Below, in pieces: positions 44,991-56,187 of a DNA stretch of 64,000 nucleotides (position 1 is the first letter of the stretch; each line of letters begins with the position of its first letter). The notes beneath the pieces are model-generated. The model ran no database searches. It saw only the letters and a program-made list of their open reading frames with translations, and was not told where the DNA came from. The position numbers were made by a program, and so were the translations under genes. Origin of the DNA: Melieria omissa (taxonomy: Eukaryota > Arthropoda > Insecta > Diptera > Ulidiidae); the NCBI GenBank assembly GCA_963971225.1, contig OZ020268.1:57101900-57165899 (forward strand), read 5' to 3'.

Positions 44991-45493
44991 TCTAATCTGA
45001 AATTCAATTACATGGCAATTAAATTCAGGCCAATTGAGGTTTTAAAAGTTGTTCAGAAATATTGAAAACAAAAATTTTTTTATTAATAACATTTTTAAAG
45101 TATGTGAATCTGAGTTCGCTAATAAGCGAACAGCTAAATTCATCTAATATGATCTACTTTTATTTCATTTTAGAGCAGCTTTTCTATGACTTTAAAGCTC
45201 TGTGCGTGGCTGATATATGTGCAGAATAACTACGATGCAATCCCTACTCTCCGACCCCATCCAACCAGACTCTAAGCATATCAATTCGACTCAACACAAT
45301 CCAACCCAACTCGACTCGATTCATTCGTCCGTGAAACAGCTGCGCAGTGTTAAAGCTTCTCTCTCTCTCTTCCTTGCCCCTTCAAGCAATTTACCTGCAC
45401 AACCGTAACCGCAAAAATTATTATCCACTTCAATCAATTTGTTGGTGTGTTTTTTCTGCTATTTCACTTTTTCACTATGCTTGAATTTTTTTG
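44991..45493. other. Non-coding spacer
   Basis: AT-rich, with repeated CCAACTCGACTCGATTC-like words at about 45255-45325 that read as a short decayed repeat, and a CT run (45359-45370). No gene. Confidence 0.5.
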
Positions 45494-45495
45494 TA

Positions 45496-46472
45496 AGGGA
45501 GAGGGCTGGGGTGTGAACCGGGTTTTGTTTTTTGGCTCTAACTTTTCACAGAATAAAGATATCGAAAAATCGAAGATACCGTTGGAAAGGTAAATATAAC
45601 GCGCTAATTTGATATGAAGACAGATTACCGATTTGATTAACATTTAACTCTCTACGTCCAATTTTCTAAGGGTGTGATTTTTCGCTTTTCCAAAAAAGTG
45701 GCTGGGTTGTGAACCATCTGGCAAATCGCAATTAAAGTCGAAAGATACGAAGAAAATACCCATAATTTTGAAATAAGTTGAAAATTTATTTAATCAGGAA
45801 GACTCAAGACGTGAAAAAAGGTTATAATGACGCCACTTAGGCCAAAAAATCGCAATGAATGCAAGTGCTCAATATTTGTTTTTTTTTCATCCTAATCGGT
45901 GTTGCAATGTTTGCATGTGAAATACGAACGCGTTCTTTCATTGGCCCACTTCAAGTGAACTCACCGAAATCGAGTGACATTACATAAAATTACTTTATTT
46001 TAATATATCCGTCCATATTTGACAGTGTTAGAGCAAATGTAGTACGAAAAACAGGTGGTTCATAACCCAGTCACCTCAGTGGTTCACAGCCCAACCACGA
46101 TGCCATTTTGGAAACTTTAAAATAAACGACACTTCCAATCATAATTCGATCTAAACAAATATTGCATCGTAAAATAGAATCAAAACACTAAATAAACATG
46201 TATTACACAGACTTTTTGCAATAAGCTCAGTCACTTAGAAAGCGCTTTAAAAAAAAGCCAACAAGTTCTCGCTGTCGATTTTCAAACACGATGTCTTTCA
46301 AACTCGATTGCTGCCACAAGCAATACGTGTTTGTACTTCGGTGTAACCACAAAAGCAGAGTCGTATCATAAGACAAACTTGACAGTTGAAAGATTGGCGA
46401 TATGTCAAGTAAGGAAAGAAAAAACGGCAATGGTTCACACCCCAGCCTGGTTCACAACCCAGCCCTCTCCCT
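45496..46472. mobile_element. TA-target MITE with repeated internal motif (977 bp)
   Basis: Left end AGGGAGAGGGCTGGGGTGTG; the inverted right end reads AGGGAGAGGGCTGGGTTGTG (one mismatch), with TA at 45494-45495 and 46473-46474. The motif TGGTTCACAACCCAGC or near variants occurs six times: inverted at 45505-45520 and 45700-45718, and direct at 46055-46070, 46080-46096, 46431-46446 and 46448-46463. There is no transposase. Superfamily unknown; TA duplication suggests Tc1/mariner/pogo, but the flanking TG/CA also matches, so the exact limit could shift by two bases. Confidence 0.82.
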
Positions 46473-46474
46473 TA

Positions 46475-48126
46475 CATATTCTTTTTTCTTTTTGTTGTGC
46501 GAGCATTTTGTAATTTTTTTTATTTGTGTCGCTCATTTGGAAAATTTCAAATTTCATTTGCACGGCGCAATAAGCCAAGCGACGATATATGACCAGGCAG
46601 ACGGACATTAGGGGGTTTTTCGTTGCTTTCCACTGTATGCTGAACACACACACATACAACGCCATACATAAACTAACTACAATAAGTTTATGCGCAAATT
46701 AAATGCAATAAATCTCGAGTTCAATGTGCACTTTTTACATTGATTTTTATTTATTTGCGCTGCCATTGTGAACTGTGCAGCGTTTAGGGGAGATGGAAGC
46801 AGAAAAGGGGAGAGGAGAGTAGAAAAAGAGAAGCGAGCATAAAGTGCTGGTTGGAGTTTGGGTCTGGGTTAGCATTGCATTAACAGCCGCTTGTTGTGTT
46901 TTGCTACGTTTTAACTCCACACACACACACACATAAAAATGCATCGACACTGCGTTATTCGCATGCGGCCACTTCTACTCTACTTTCTCTCTGGCCACAT
47001 TTGATTGCCCACTTTGCCCCCCTTGCTGTGCTTTCAGTTGCCTGTCTGCATGTTTGCACTTTTCAATGCTTCGATCTCAGCATACATGCACACATATCCT
47101 TTATACCTGGACAGACACACACATACCTTAATCACACTCTACACACACTTTCGTCTGTCTCTGCTGTATTTTCGTAGCGTGATTGTCAATTTCATTTTGC
47201 CGCTGCGGCTGATTGGTTTGTCAATTAGGCAAATTAAAAGTATCGCAGTATGAGTGACGGCCCATTTGAGTGCGCACGAAATGCTCGCCGGATTGTTACC
47301 TGAATTACACGTGAGGGATTCGGGCGCGCGAGATGCTTCGGTCGCTTCGGCAATTGTCTCCCAGTGGGGCCGAGCAAATTGCTCTTTGCTGTCTCACTTT
47401 TCACAGCACGAACTAATAACGTCCTGCTGATTCGATCAAATTTAGATGGCTTTTGTTGTTTGTGTTTTTCGTTTCCTATATTTTTGTATCACATGTATGA
47501 ATACTTATGTGGTGTACGCATGTGTGTGTGTGTATGATTGCGTGCGCGTGTGTCTCATGTATTAAAATTAAAAGCCATTTCGTGTCGTTGTCTTTGGCAT
47601 TTTTGTCGAACGAATATTGCGACTTTATGAAAGTTCACTTGGGAAATTCCGTACGGCGAAAAGTGTTCTGGGAAATTAGGTAAGGTTTCGAAAGCAGCCT
47701 GAGTGGCAGTGAAGTTAATTATGTTCGTAGTAAGTTGGAAATATTTTATTGGTATTAATTTGGATGGTTGAAATGGCCAACACGGCAACATTTCATAATA
47801 AGATTAGGTAATAAAATGGCTTTCAATTGTCATACGTAATGGGAAATGAAATAAATTGTACTAATAAATGAAGGCTACGTGTACAATTTAACATTGAAAA
47901 TATATATTCAAATGTAATTTAAAAACTGGACCTTTTCAAGATGAAAAAAAAATTATTGACTGAAATGATTTGATTAGATTGTTGTTTTTTCTTTTTTCGC
48001 ACATAGTTGTGGTGAGCGAACATTTTTCAAAAGCTGCTGACTTTTTGAAGATTTTTTAAAACATACAGAGTTTTTATTGCTATGAGATTTCATTAAAAAA
48101 AATATAAACTTTGATTGGTTTGTTTG
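46475..48126. other. Non-coding spacer
   Basis: CA/GT-rich patches (46645-46660, 46917-46932, 47520-47560) and AT-rich sequence. Open frames around 46747-47253 are CA-tract products. No motif recognised. Confidence 0.5.
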
Positions 48127-48525
48127 ATTTCATTATTTTGATGGATTTGAATGATTTGAATGATTTGATTGATTTGATTGATTTGATTGACTTGATTGAT
48201 TTGATTGATTTGATTGGTGTGATTGATTTGATTGATTTGATTGATTTGATTGATTTGATTGATTTGATTGATTTTATTGATTTGACTGATTTGATTGATT
48301 TGATTGATTTGATTGATTTCATTGATTTGATTGATTTGATTGATTTGATTGATTTGATTGATTTGATTGATTTGATTGATTTGATTGATTTGATTGATTT
48401 GATTGATTTGATTGATTTGATTGATTTGATTGATTTAATTGATTTAATTGATTTGATTGATTTGATTGATTTGATTAATTTGATTGAATTGATTTGAATT
48501 GATTATTTGATTGATTTAAATTGAT
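48127..48525. repeat. Microsatellite (GATTTGATT)n
   Basis: A 9-bp unit, about 40 copies, with occasional substitutions (for example GACTTGATT, GGTGTGATT, GATTTCATT). Stop-free on both strands, giving DLI-type and KSI-type tripeptide frames with no gene evidence. Decayed copies continue to about 48740. Confidence 0.92.
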
Positions 48526-49858
48526 TGATTTTATTTAGTTGATTTAATTAATTAATTTGATTGATTCGACTGAGTTGATTTGATTGATTTTATTTATTTT
48601 CTTTGTTTGATTTATTTGATTGATTTGATTAATTAGAGTGATTTGATTTGAATGATTTGATGGAATGATTTGACTGATTTAATTGACACGATTGAAATGA
48701 TTAATTTGATTTAATTGATTTGATTGAGTTGATTTGATTTCCTATTTTTTTCTTAGATTTCTTAGATTTCTGTTTACTAAACTGAAAGCACATTTTCTAA
48801 AAAGCTCTTGAGCTCTAAGATTTGATAATAAAAAAATTAAGAATTAAATTTGTTGAATATTTTTTGAAAATAAATTAATTAGATTTGAATGATTTCATTT
48901 GGTTTTTCCATTTCTAAGATTTTTACGGTTAATCTTTTAGCTTCGGTTAGTTTATACTTTAGTTTAGTTAAGTTTAACTTAGTTTAGAATTGATGACTTC
49001 AAAGATAAAAATGTATTCAAATATTAGAACGACAATTGTATTGTTTGCACTTTTATACTCTTCCAGAGCGCTTTAAACTGGAATTTCCTAAAATTAAATG
49101 GATTTTTTCTATTTTTTAATCTAAATTTGTATTCCATACATATATTTTTTCCAAGAAATCGCTATTTTATTGTTTTGAATTTGTTTAGTTTTGCAGTTTT
49201 CTATTCGTTTGAATTCTTTTTTATTGTTTAAAATTTTTATTTTTTGGAAAAATTGCAGAAACATTTTAATAGAAGAATTTTTAGTGACAATTTTTAGTGT
49301 CCAGTGCAGGGCATTGTACGCGGAACAACTAGTAGTCAGCTATAAAATATTTGTAAAAAACTATTCATTATAAGTGTTTGTTGTTGTAATTGTAAAAATG
49401 AAATAAAATGAATAAAAAAATGCATACAAGTTTAAATGGTTTATAAAGAGCGAGCAGCGAGTGCAGGTAAATTTGTATGGAACTTTGTTTTGAAATATTT
49501 TTTATATATTTTTTTACATTGCGCAAAGTAATTTCATTGAATGCTGGTTTGATGGAATCTTTTTGTTTAAATTGTAATACTTAAAAAAATTGTTTTTTTT
49601 TCAATAAAAGCATAAAGGTTTACTTAATAAAGTGGGATATGGTAAATATTATTAAGTGCACATAGCCAAGCACTTATATGGAATTTTTTATATGGACATA
49701 AACACACACATACCCATAAAAAAAGGCACACATATGTATGTCAACATATATACATACAAACACACATGTGAGAGATGTTTTAAGTGCGTTGCAGTCTCAC
49801 ACTGATGTGGACTAGGCTTTCATTGCTATTGCGTCTAGACATACATACACACACACAA
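48526..49858. other. Decayed repeat and AT-rich spacer
   Basis: Degenerate TTGATT words fade out by about 48740. AT-rich sequence follows, with a TTTAGTTTAGTTAAG run near 48955-48985 and CA/ATAC runs at 49700-49860. No gene. Confidence 0.55.
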
Positions 49859-50419
49859 CATGTTTTTGAGAGCGGTCCCGAGGCGTGATTGACGGCCGAT
49901 CGTGGTCTGTCAGATAATCAGTGTCGCTTACTAGCCAAAGCTGCTCTTTTTTCGGAGTGTCACGTCTGCAAACGGGCGTAGTGCTGCCACCCTTAAGGGT
50001 CGCGGGAAATTCTTAAGAAGCAACCCGAGCCGAACATTTGTGAGGTGCGGCAGTAAATCACGCCGTGCGAGGAAGTTGGAAGGCATCAAGTTATCGACCT
50101 CAGTTGCGAACCATCGCAGTTATATTTTTCCGATAAGTACCAAGCTAATCGTTTGCTTTTAATATATGCTGATAGAGACAGCTTAAATTGTGTGGGTGTG
50201 TTGCCTACCTTTTTCGAATCCTTCTGTTATTTTCGGAGTAGTTAAGCATATAGCGCTGCCACCCGTGAGTGAATAAGAGAGAATTAAGGAAAATTCCGAA
50301 ATAAGCTCTAGTGCCGAATATTATATTACTAAGCCGAACCTTTTGTTCTTAGTAGTAGTAGTGGTAGTGGTAGTAGTCAGACTGATCGTAGGGCAAAAAA
50401 TTAAAAAAACAATTGTGCT

Positions 50420-51800
50420 ATGAGTGTTCAACGCTCGCCCCAGCAAGGGCGGAGCGCGACGGACGGGAATGATATTACCCCCACTAATGGGCCCAAATGG
50501 AAGCAGCGGTGCCTCCACGAGTGCGGTAGGTATTGGCCCAGGGCCGAATATGATGAATCCGTTTACGCGAAGTGGAAAAATAGCGCGCTCACCGACACGC
50601 AGAGGCGAAAGGTCGCAGTCTTCGCCACCTGGCCTTCATTCTGAAGGCGAGTTGGCAGCGATAGAGGATCGGAGTGCCAATTCAAGCGCCGATGCGTTTG
50701 ACCAGCTAGGTGGTCAAATTAAAGAGCTGGTAGGCATGTTTGCAAGTGGACGACGATCGATCAATCAGACTATGAGGGACCTGGTCAGCAATATCGCAGT
50801 GCTCAATGGCCGTGCTGCCGAAATGGGTGAGCAACGAGTGGCAAGGGGCCAGGTAGAAAGAGGGGCGCAAACTTCACCGGTGGTACAGCGAAATCGCAGC
50901 GAGATGGCCAAGCGACCAAGGGAGGGAAAGTTGGCGGAGCGACCAACTCCCCCAAAAAGGAATAAAAGCGGTGCAAACAAAGCCTGCAGAACCAATGGTG
51001 AGCAGCGACAAAGAGGTTAGCGAAAATCAACTGGCAGGGCCGGGTTGCAGCAGCAACAGTTCGGAGTGGGTGAAAGTGCTCAAGAAAGGCTCAAAGCCAA
51101 ACAACAGTGCCGAAAAACCTGCCGAAGTAAAGCGGGCCAAGACCAAATCAGTCCGACCCGATGCGCTGGTGGTTAAAGCGATTGGCTCGTCTACATATGC
51201 GGATATGTTACGCAAGGTTAAGGCCGCACCTCAACTAGAAGCGTTTAGCTCGAACGTACTGCATGTTAGGAAAACTGCCAAATGCGAGCTGTTGTTCGAG
51301 CTGACTAAGCCGGCTGATGAGCGCACATCAGAATTGCAGCGCCGCATGAAAGAAGTGCTGGAGCAGGACGCGGAAGTCAGAACTTTGACGCAACAGTCGA
51401 CAGTGGTGATCAAGGACTTAGACGAGGTGACATCGAAGGAGGACGTGCTGGAGGCGGTACAGGCGCAGTTCGAGGAGGCCAGGAGCCTTACGTTGGAGTC
51501 CATCAAGTCCTTGAGAAATAGCTACGCAGGTACACAGACAGCGGAGTTAGTGGTACCAGCCAACACCGCCAACAAGATGATCCAGGCAGGGAAGATAAGA
51601 ATCGGTTGGGTGCGCTGCCGAATTAGGGAGAACGTGCGCCCACTGAGATGCTTCAGGAGCCTGCAAAAGCAACGTGGATCGGTCAACGTGCTGTATTAAG
51701 TGTGGCCAGAGCGGTCATAAAGCGCGGGAGTGTGATGAGAAGCCAAAATGTATGCAATGCGAGGAGGAGCGGCTGGACGCCGCGCACATTGCCCAGCATA
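50420..51800 (+). pseudogene. R1-clade ORF1 (gag-like), frameshifted
   Basis: ATG at 50420 opens MSVQRSPQQGRS, but the long frame is that through 50424-51020, so an early shift is present. A second shift near 50970-51020 leads into the 50971-51699 frame, which has a basic region, then KAIGSSTYADMLRKVK, an RRM-like gag core (VVIKDLDEVTSKEDVLEAV, SLRNSYAGTQTAELVV) and GWVRCRIRENVRPLRCF. A third break at about 51660 damages the first zinc knuckle. The second is intact, CIKCGQSGHKAREC (CX2CX4HX4C, about 51695-51740), followed by a third beginning KCMQCEEE. The order and multiple knuckles are standard for R1-clade ORF1, which binds element RNA. Confidence 0.83.
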
Positions 51801-51829
51801 TCAGAGGGCGTCTAAACAATTGCAGTTAT

Positions 51830-52573
51830 GATACGATTGCTGCAATCAACCACTGTGAAGCGGCGCACGACCTGCTGAAGCAAACAATACGTGAGCTTGA
51901 CGTGGACGTGGCGCTGATAAGTGAACCCTACAAACACCCGCACGATACCATGCGGGCGTCGGATAGCGGGAAAAAGGCAGCTGTTTGGGCCTGTGGCAAG
52001 CGCCCCTTAGAGAATGCACCAATGGCCAAAACCGGGTTTGTGCAGGCAAAGATAGCTGGGGTATATTACTTTAGTTGCTACGCCCCCCCGAGTATGACCA
52101 CCAGTGAATACGCAGGCATGATCGACCAACTGGTAGCGGAGGCCAAAAACAAGGGCCCAAAGGTGATAGCGGGCGACTTCAATGCCTGGGCTACGGAGTG
52201 GGGTTCGACCAGGACGAACGCCAGAGGAACTATCCTTCTCGAAGCTTTTGCTGCGCTCGACGTGATGTTGCTTAACGTCGGCGATGAACCAACATTCCAC
52301 AAGAATGGGCGTGTATCGTATATCGACCTCACGTTCGTTAGCCCGTGTTTGGCCAGGGGGGCTACGTGGAAGGTCCATAGTGGTTTTACGTACAGCGACC
52401 ACCAGGCGATCGTGACAGAAATCGAACAACGAGTGCAGTGGCAGGAGGCACGCAGCAGCCGAAACCAGGGATGGAAGCAAAAGTTAGATGTGGGCACCCT
52501 GCAGGTGGCCATGGATCAGGCACCGCTCTGAGGCTCAGCGGAAACCAAGGTGTCGCAGCTTATGGGAAGACTA
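51830..52573 (+). pseudogene. R1-clade ORF2: AP-type endonuclease
   Basis: The frame is open from ORF1's knuckle region into ORF2. It shows INHCEAAHDLLKQTIRELDV (start of R1-type ORF2 proteins), VALISEPYK (catalytic Glu), VYYFSCYAPPSM, KVIAGDFNAWATEWGS (Asp/Asn), GRVSYIDLTFVSP (Asp) and SGFTYSDHQAIVTEI (the terminal SDH). All the main endonuclease residues are present. One TGA (52529-52531) lies 14 codons before the transposon insertion. The domain nicks target DNA to prime reverse transcription. Confidence 0.87.
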
Positions 52574-53872
52574 ACGGGTTATAACTAAAAATCTGCACTA
52601 ATTTCCATGGCTTGCTATTTTGTTCTTTTTATTTTTCAAATGCTAATATTATGCAATTAGCGAATTGATTGCATCATCTTTTTAACGTGTAATTTGTAAT
52701 AGCTTACAAATTCAATTAGTGCGTAAAATGGCTTCTAGGCAGCAATACCTCCGCGAGCGCGTTGTAAATTTTTATAAAAAACATGAAGACGCAGGAAAAA
52801 AGTTTACGTGTGTGCATTTTATGGTGGAAGGCGTCTCCAGAAGAACAATTTACTCAATACTAAGTATTCTGAAAATAGAAAGGCAACCGGGTTCTGGAAG
52901 AAAGCCGACTATTATGACGCCGAAAAACATTCGGAAGCTGAAGACTGCGTTCAACAATAAGGATTGCATAAGTCAAACCGAAGCCGCACGAAAATTCGAA
53001 TGCTCACAGCCATATATCTGCAAAACGTTAAACAGATTAAACATTAAAGCCAGAAAAAAGCAGCGTTGTCCAGGGTACACTGAAGAGCAGATAAGGCAAG
53101 TGAAATCGCAATGTCGGTGGATGTGCAAGAATTTGAGTGGAAAATCATTCATTTTGGATGATGAGAGCTACTTTTCACTCAGCGGTCCGCAAATGCCGGG
53201 CAACGATATTTATTACACAAACGATGTGTCTACAAAGCCTCCTGAGATAAAGTACAAATTTAAAAAAAAATTTGAGTCCAAAGTTATGCTCTACATAGCT
53301 GTTTCTGCTAAGGGTATTTCTGAGCCATTATTTAAACCAAATGGGCTAGCAATAAATCATGTGACGTACTTTAATCAATGTTTGGACAAAATTTTGATTC
53401 CTTTTATACATAAACATCATAAAAATGATGAAATCGTATTTTGGCCGGACAAAGCCTCTTCTCATTATGCAAATGCGACATTGGAGTTCTTGGTCGACAA
53501 AAACATCTACTTTGTTCCTAAAGAGAAGAATCCAACAAACTTACCACAATGCCGACCGATTGAGGATTTTTTTGGAGAAGTCAAAGCTTTAGTGTATAAA
53601 AATGGTTGGAAGGCCCAAAATGTGAAGCACCTGACACGTCGCATCCGGAAGTGCCTCAAGGAAGTTGATGTAATGGTGTACAACGTGCTTGCTCATGTAT
53701 CCTGACTAAACTACGACGGGTTGCTGACAATGGCCCGTATTTTGAAGTTCATTCATTTTTTCCTTTTTAAAATAATATAATTGTACTACATGGAATAGCT
53801 TACTTTTGTGTTTATAGTATATTTTGAGTTACGCTGAAATAAAATTTGTGCAGATTTTTAGTTATAACCCGT
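52574..53872 (+). mobile_element. DD37E Tc1/mariner-type transposon, apparently intact (1,299 bp)
   Basis: Terminal inverted repeats begin ACGGGTTATAACTAAAAATC: 25 bp perfect, 30 of 31 overall. TA flanks it at 52572-52573 and 53873-53874. Removing the element and one TA restores the host reading MGRLERACDASMQ in the same frame on both sides, which fixes the limits. It contains one uninterrupted transposase gene. Its termini differ from those of the dead DD37E-type element at 40203. It is the only element in the window with perfect ends and an undamaged gene. Confidence 0.95.
52728..53705 (+). CDS. DD37E transposase, full length (325 aa)
   Basis: Start chosen at ATG 52728 (MASRQQYLRERVVNFYKK, preceded by AAA); an in-frame GTG nine bases upstream is not expected to start translation in an animal. 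Residues about 5-110 hold two helix-turn-helix units (VHFMVEGVSRRTIYSIL; CISQTEAARKFECSQPYICK) separated by a GRKPTI-type linker. The catalytic domain has FILDDESYF (Asp145), IVFWPDKASSHY (Asp241) and QCRPIEDFFGEVK (Glu279), with exactly 37 residues between the last two, the DD37E spacing. It ends LAHVS before TGA. It would bind the terminal repeats and cut and paste the element at TA. Residues and length look complete; activity is untested. Confidence 0.93.
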   Translation: MASRQQYLRERVVNFYKKHEDAGKKFTCVHFMVEGVSRRTIYSILSILKIERQPGSGRKPTIMTPKNIRKLKTAFNNKDCISQTEAARKFECSQPYICKTLNRLNIKARKKQRCPGYTEEQIRQVKSQCRWMCKNLSGKSFILDDESYFSLSGPQMPGNDIYYTNDVSTKPPEIKYKFKKKFESKVMLYIAVSAKGISEPLFKPNGLAINHVTYFNQCLDKILIPFIHKHHKNDEIVFWPDKASSHYANATLEFLVDKNIYFVPKEKNPTNLPQCRPIEDFFGEVKALVYKNGWKAQNVKHLTRRIRKCLKEVDVMVYNVLAHVS

Positions 53873-53874
53873 TA

Positions 53875-55710
53875 GAGCGTGCGTGCGACGCATCAATGCA
53901 GCGTCGCGGTACCTCAAACCGCAGACGACCAGTGTATTGGTGGAACAGCAACATAGCGGACCTTCGAAAGAGCTGTATTAGTGCCAGGCGTAAGTTCCAG
54001 CGTACAAGAGGCGGCGACGGTGGAGAGAGGCTCCACGCCGCGTATAATAAGGTGAAGAAGCAGCTAAAAGAGGCCATCAAGGAAAGCAAGAGAAAATGCT
54101 TCACCGATCTTTGCGACAGCGTTGACCAGAACCCATGGGGCACAGCGTATCAGGTGGTGATGAAGAAGCTGGCCACCTTCAGCCCGTCACCGCCTACCTC
54201 GGCGCCATTCCTCAAGCGCGTGGTACGAACGCTGTTCCCACCACAATGCGGCCTCAGGCAAGATGCCATTCCGTACCCGCGTAGTGCCGTTTATGATATA
54301 CCGATGGTAGACAGCGACGAGGTGATCACTGCCTGCGGGAGAATCGGCGACCAAAAAGCACCTGGGCCAGATGGCATCCCGAACAAGGCGCTGAAGGCTG
54401 CGATTAAAGCATACCCAAGCCTTTTTGTGGATGCTTACAATGCCTGCCTAACAGAGCGAGTTTTCCCGGACAGGTGGAAGATCCATAAGCTGGTGTTACT
54501 GCCGAAGGGGAAGAATAACCCCGAAGACCCGTCATCGTACCGTCCTATCTGCCTGCTGGATTCCGCAGGCAAGTTGCTAGAGCGCTTAATTTGCACTAGG
54601 CTGGAAGCAGCAATTGCGGATGCAGGGGGCTTGTCTGAGTGCCAGTTCGGCTTCAGGAAAGCAATGTCGACACTCAACGCAATCGATCTGGTCGTCTGTA
54701 CAGCACAGAGAGCAATCGAGGGTAAACGCTGGAGGTATGGCTCCAAGGAATACTGCTGCGTGGTGACCCTGGACGTGAAGAATGCCTGCAATACGGCGAG
54801 GTGGGGCGACATTTTAACAGCGCTCAAAAAGTTGCAGGTGCCGGGATACCTAGTGGAGATTATTACCAGCTACTTAACGAACAGAGTACTAGATTACCAC
54901 ACCGATGCCGGAGAGATGCGTCATATAGTCACGGGTGGTGTTCCACAGGGGTCGGTACTAGGTCCGACGCTATGGAACGTGATGTACGACGGAGTGCTGC
55001 GGCTGGCGGTACCAAGAAACGCCCAAATTGTGGGCTTTGCGGATGACATCGCAGTGGTAGTCACTGGAAAATTCCTTAGCGACGTCGAGGCGACCTGCAA
55101 CAGCACCGTCAAACTGGTACGGGACTGGCTGTCCTCGGTTGGACTGCAGCTTGCGGAACAGAAGACGGAGGCACTCCTGATATCCAGTAGGAAGTCAGTA
55201 GAGACAGCCCATATCCAGGTTGGCGGCATTACCGTGCACTCCAAACCGGCGATCAGGTACCTAGGAGTCATGCTAGATGCAAGGCTTAGCTTCAAACACC
55301 ACTTGAAGTACGTTGGCAACAAGGCATCGAAGACAGTGGCCGCATTATCGCGGCTTATGCCAAATATTGGCGGCTCGAAACAGCCGAGACGGCTATTGCT
55401 TATGAAAGTAGCAGCCGCCACGATGCTGTATGCGTCACAAATATGGGCTCCGGCGATGAGGGTCAAGTCGTACCGGAGCCACATAGAATCGGTGTACCGC
55501 ATCAGCGCAATCAGGGTGAGCTGCGCATTCCGAACGACGTCGTATGATGCCGCCTGCGTGGTGGCGGGAATGGCCCCCATACACATCTTAGCGGAAGAGG
55601 CACGCGCTAAATACGAGGAGGAAGATGCTCCGCAGCACAGGAAGACGTATCGGGAGCTGACCCTGCAGAAGTGGCAACAGCGATGGAACGAGTCCAGCAA
55701 GGGAAGATAA
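53875..55710 (+). pseudogene. R1-clade ORF2: reverse transcriptase
   Basis: Uninterrupted for about 610 codons, in frame with the endonuclease once the transposon is removed. Order: RRPVYWWNSNIADLRKSC, DQKAPGPDGIPNKALK, FPDRWKIHKLVLLPKG, YRPICLLDSAGKLLERLI, QFGFRKAMSTLNAI, VVTLDVKNACNTARWGD (motif A Asp; the usual NAFN is NACN), TGGVPQGSVLGPTLWNVMYD, IVGFADDIAVVV (catalytic box), LAEQKTEALLISSRK, IRYLGVMLDARLSF. Then the R1-type tail SRLMPNIGGSKQPRRLLL, MLYASQIWAP, CAFRTTSYDAACVVAGM and IHILAEEARAKYE, ending SSKGR and stop. It makes cDNA at the nicked target. Confidence 0.92.
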
Positions 55711-56030
55711 TGACAGGCCATGGCTGCTTTAAGGCATACCTACATAGGTGGGGGTATGAGCAGAACCCCTTCTGTGACTACTGTAGCGGGTCAATCGAGG
55801 ACGCTGAGCACATTGTTTTTAACTGTGCAAGGTACACTAGTCAACGGCGCCGCCTAGCGAATAAAATCGGTGGTATGCCCACAGTGCAGTCACTAGTCGG
55901 AAAAATGGTGGAGTCCAGGTTCTGCTGGGATGCAGTAGCGCGATATGCGACGGAAATCATGACAAGGCAACGCGAGATCGAGAGGGGCAGACGTGCCTAT
56001 GAACGTCTTGTTGTGGAAGAGCCAGGATAA
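55700..56030 (+). pseudogene. R1-clade ORF2: C-terminal zinc region, displaced by a deletion
   Basis: Immediately after the stop, the family text resumes in another frame: TGHGCFKAYLHRWGYEQN, FCDYCSGSIEDAEHIVFNC (knuckle), ending RRAYERLVVEEPG and TAA at 56028-56030. In the related copy at 29.5-31 kb, about 30 residues (beginning RWTHCLIAD and ending FYLSQILS) stand between SGR and GHGCF. That segment is missing here, so a deletion with frameshift removed it. Confidence 0.83.
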
Positions 56031-56187
56031 GGCTATGTCCTCCCCTGTGAAGAGATGCTGGAAGGCGGTTCCGCAGGGGGAGATAGTGGGGGGTGGTTTT
56101 TAGTCGGTAGGAATCCGGCATGCCGACGAACTGGAGTTCAGGCATCTTCCGAAGATTTTCCACCTCCGTCAGAAAACAAAAAAAAAA

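Larger units (their letters stand above)
49859..56187 (+). mobile_element. Nearly complete R1-clade non-LTR retrotransposon, split by a DD37E transposon
   Basis: About 560 bp of 5' untranslated region (GGTCCCGAGGCGTGATTG near 49874 onward), ORF1 with CCHC knuckles, ORF2 with endonuclease and reverse transcriptase but no RNase H, a C-terminal knuckle, about 150 bp of 3' untranslated sequence and a short A run (56178-56187). ACACACAA at 49851-49858 and CACACAA after the A run may be a target duplication, but both lie in CA-rich DNA. Without the insert at 52574-53872 the element is about 5.0 kb. Frameshifts in ORF1, one stop in ORF2 and a deletion near its end make it inactive. Confidence 0.87.

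Noticed and set aside
48080..48497. Tripeptide-repeat open frames (DLI and KSI type) at the GATTTGATT repeat
   Set aside because: They result from a 9-bp repeat without stops on either strand. No gene evidence.
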